A stretch of 24,684 nt of DNA from Bifidobacterium breve (GTDB lineage: Bacteria > Actinomycetota > Actinomycetes > Nanopelagicales > Nanopelagicaceae), in the NCBI GenBank assembly GCA_945866155.1, contig CAMBGL010000003.1, forward strand, positions 1 through 24,684. The letters run 5' to 3'. Every line of letters begins with the position of its first letter. Position 1 is the first letter of the stretch. Shown one piece after another: positions 23,448 through 24,684 of this stretch. The translations under genes were made by a program, and so were the position numbers. The notes beneath the pieces were generated by a model. The model was not told where the DNA came from and ran no database searches. It saw only the letters and a list, made by a program, of their open reading frames with translations.

Positions 23448-24356
23448 ATGCTTGCAATCATTGCTCCTGGTCAAGGAAGCCAAACTCCCGGAATGCTCAA
23501 TTCATGGATTGAGGATGCCAAAAGTAAATCTCATCTGAATTCTTGGTCTGATGAAATTGGATTAGACCTGCTTGCTTTAGGTACAACTGCAGATGCAGAT
23601 GAAATCAAAGATACGGCTAATGCGCAGCCACTCATCGTTGCGGCTGGACTCTTATCAGCGCGCGCACTTGGGATTGAGAATTATTCTGTTACATCCGGTC
23701 ACTCCGTTGGTGAGCTAACTGTTGCGGCGCTCTCTGGTGCAATTTCACACGAAGATGCTCTGCGCTTAGTACGAGCGCGCGGATTGGAAATGGCAAAAGC
23801 TGCAGCGCAACAACCATCTGGAATGGCCGCGGTGCTTGGTGGTGAGCTCTCGGATGTTATTAGTGCGCTGAATGGATTAGGGCTTATCGCAGCAAATGAA
23901 AATGGCGGTGGACAAATAGTTGCCGCAGGAGATTTAGCCTCACTTGCCGCACTCGGTGAGAATCCCCCAGCAGGATCACGCGTAAGAGCGCTCGCAGTTG
24001 CCGGTGCTTTTCATACTTCTTATATGGCAAGTGCAGTAGAACCATTACGAGCACTCGCCGCCATAATTACTACACATGCTCCAACTATTCAGGTTATTTC
24101 TAACAAAGATGGCGATGTAATCACAGATGGCTCACTCGTACTCGAGCGAATCATTAATCAGATCGCCAATCCTGTGCGTTGGGATTTATGTATGGAGAGA
24201 TTGAATACATTGGGCGTAACGGGTGTCATTGAACTCGCACCAGCTGGGACTCTGGTTGGCTTACTCAAACGGGGCGCACCTCAGATTGAAACTCTTGCAC
24301 TCAAGAGCGCAGAAGATATTGATAAGGCACGCGAGTTTGCGAAGGGGCATCTATGA
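23448..24356 (+). CDS. fabD: Malonyl-CoA:ACP transacylase
   Basis: Loads malonyl groups onto acyl carrier protein for type II fatty acid synthesis. From ATG 23448 it has 302 residues: MLAIIAPGQGSQTPGM is the FabD N-terminus, GHSVGEL carries the nucleophilic Ser, followed by RLVRARGLEMAKAA with the Arg that binds the malonyl carboxylate, and AGAFHTSYM carries the catalytic His. An ATG three codons upstream is in frame but overlaps the likely -10 box, so ATG 23448 is chosen. Its stop overlaps the fabH start by ATGA. A fabD-fabH start matches the actinobacterial fabD-fabH-acpP-fabF operon; the latter two would lie beyond the window. Confidence 0.96.
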   Translation: MLAIIAPGQGSQTPGMLNSWIEDAKSKSHLNSWSDEIGLDLLALGTTADADEIKDTANAQPLIVAAGLLSARALGIENYSVTSGHSVGELTVAALSGAISHEDALRLVRARGLEMAKAAAQQPSGMAAVLGGELSDVISALNGLGLIAANENGGGQIVAAGDLASLAALGENPPAGSRVRALAVAGAFHTSYMASAVEPLRALAAIITTHAPTIQVISNKDGDVITDGSLVLERIINQIANPVRWDLCMERLNTLGVTGVIELAPAGTLVGLLKRGAPQIETLALKSAEDIDKAREFAKGHL

Positions 24357-24684
24357 AAATAAAGAGTGCTCCAGTAACTAATAGCGCAATTCTCTCAGTT
24401 GGTGCATACAGGCCACATCGCGTTGTTCCTAACTCTGAAATTGTTGATCGTATTGATTCCACGGATGAATGGATCATTCAACGAACTGGAATTGAATCTC
24501 GCAGATTCGCGGGAGATGATGAAACCGTAATCTCAATGGCTCAAGCGGCATGCGAGCAAGCACTCAAACGCGCAAAGCTCACAATTGCAGATATCGACAC
24601 AGTAATTCTTGCAACGATTTCATATCCGTTCCAGGCACCGAGCGCCGCAACCGAACTCATTGTTGCTCTAGGAAATCCAAAAGC
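24353..24684 (+). CDS. fabH: Beta-ketoacyl-ACP synthase III, N-terminal part (cut by window edge)
   Basis: Initiates fatty acid synthesis by condensing an acyl-CoA primer with malonyl-ACP. The 110 visible residues include ILSVGAYRPHRVVPNSEIVD, the signature STDEWIIQRTGIESRR and DTVILATISYPFQAPSAAT, typical of FabH up to just before the active-site cysteine, which lies beyond the edge. So the catalytic Cys-His-Asn triad cannot be checked. The ATG overlaps the fabD stop by four bases, indicating coupled translation. Branched versus straight-chain primer preference cannot be judged from this part. Confidence 0.95.
   Translation, partial: MKIKSAPVTNSAILSVGAYRPHRVVPNSEIVDRIDSTDEWIIQRTGIESRRFAGDDETVISMAQAACEQALKRAKLTIADIDTVILATISYPFQAPSAATELIVALGNPK

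Noticed and set aside
1..24684. CRISPR array, transposon, prophage, toxin-antitoxin or defence system
   Set aside because: No direct repeat array, transposase, integrase, terminal repeat or toxin-like pair was found; every gene fits a core function.

Overview
The window looks like a core-genome segment of a small-genome, moderately low-GC actinobacterium. The evidence is the order of its housekeeping genes: comEA-comEC-holA-rpsT-lepA-hemW-hrcA-dnaJ, glucosyl-3-phosphoglycerate-phosphatase-like gene-rsfS-nadD, and etfB-etfA-cysteine desulfurase-mnmA-ligA. These are actinobacterial arrangements (parts recur in Mycobacterium tuberculosis). Low GC, very tight packing and several promoters that seem to give leaderless mRNAs would fit the freshwater acI (Nanopelagicales: Planktophila/Nanopelagicus-like) lineage. 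That placement is inference; no rRNA is present.

Layout. Positions 1-20142 lie entirely on the minus strand. Read in the direction of transcription (high to low coordinates) they form: (1) a tightly coupled run etfB-etfA-cysteine desulfurase-mnmA-ligA-40-aa membrane peptide-nadD-rsfS-histidine phosphatase (20142 to 12468), with most junctions overlapping or within a few bases; (2) tRNA-Ala(GGC), followed one base later by the start codon of a short-chain dehydrogenase; (3) leuS, comEA, comEC and holA; (4) rpsT, lepA, hemW, a DoxX-like gene, hrcA and the start of dnaJ, which runs off the left edge. A 121-bp divergent intergenic region (20143-20263) separates these from the plus-strand genes: two GT4 glycosyltransferases and an SGNH hydrolase in a tight operon, then fabD and the first third of fabH, which runs off the right edge.

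Functional themes are translation (rpsT, lepA, leuS, tRNA-Ala, mnmA, rsfS), sulfur transfer to tRNA (cysteine desulfurase plus mnmA), DNA replication and uptake (ligA, holA, comEA, comEC), NAD synthesis next to the NAD-dependent ligase (nadD, ligA), flavin electron transfer (etfBA), heat-shock control (hrcA, dnaJ) and envelope lipids (GT4-GT4-SGNH, fabD-fabH).

No mobile element, prophage, CRISPR array, toxin-antitoxin or defence island was seen, and no stretch over 300 bp lacks a gene. I do not see an undescribed multi-gene system. The most unusual points are at junctions: comEC has a conserved-looking N-terminal membrane region but no ATG, GTG or TTG to start it; the SDR start codon lies one base past tRNA-Ala; several genes have a -10 box 6-7 bases before the start codon and no Shine-Dalgarno; a dyad covers the likely -35 of the glycosyltransferase operon; and a short membrane-peptide gene sits between ligA and nadD.
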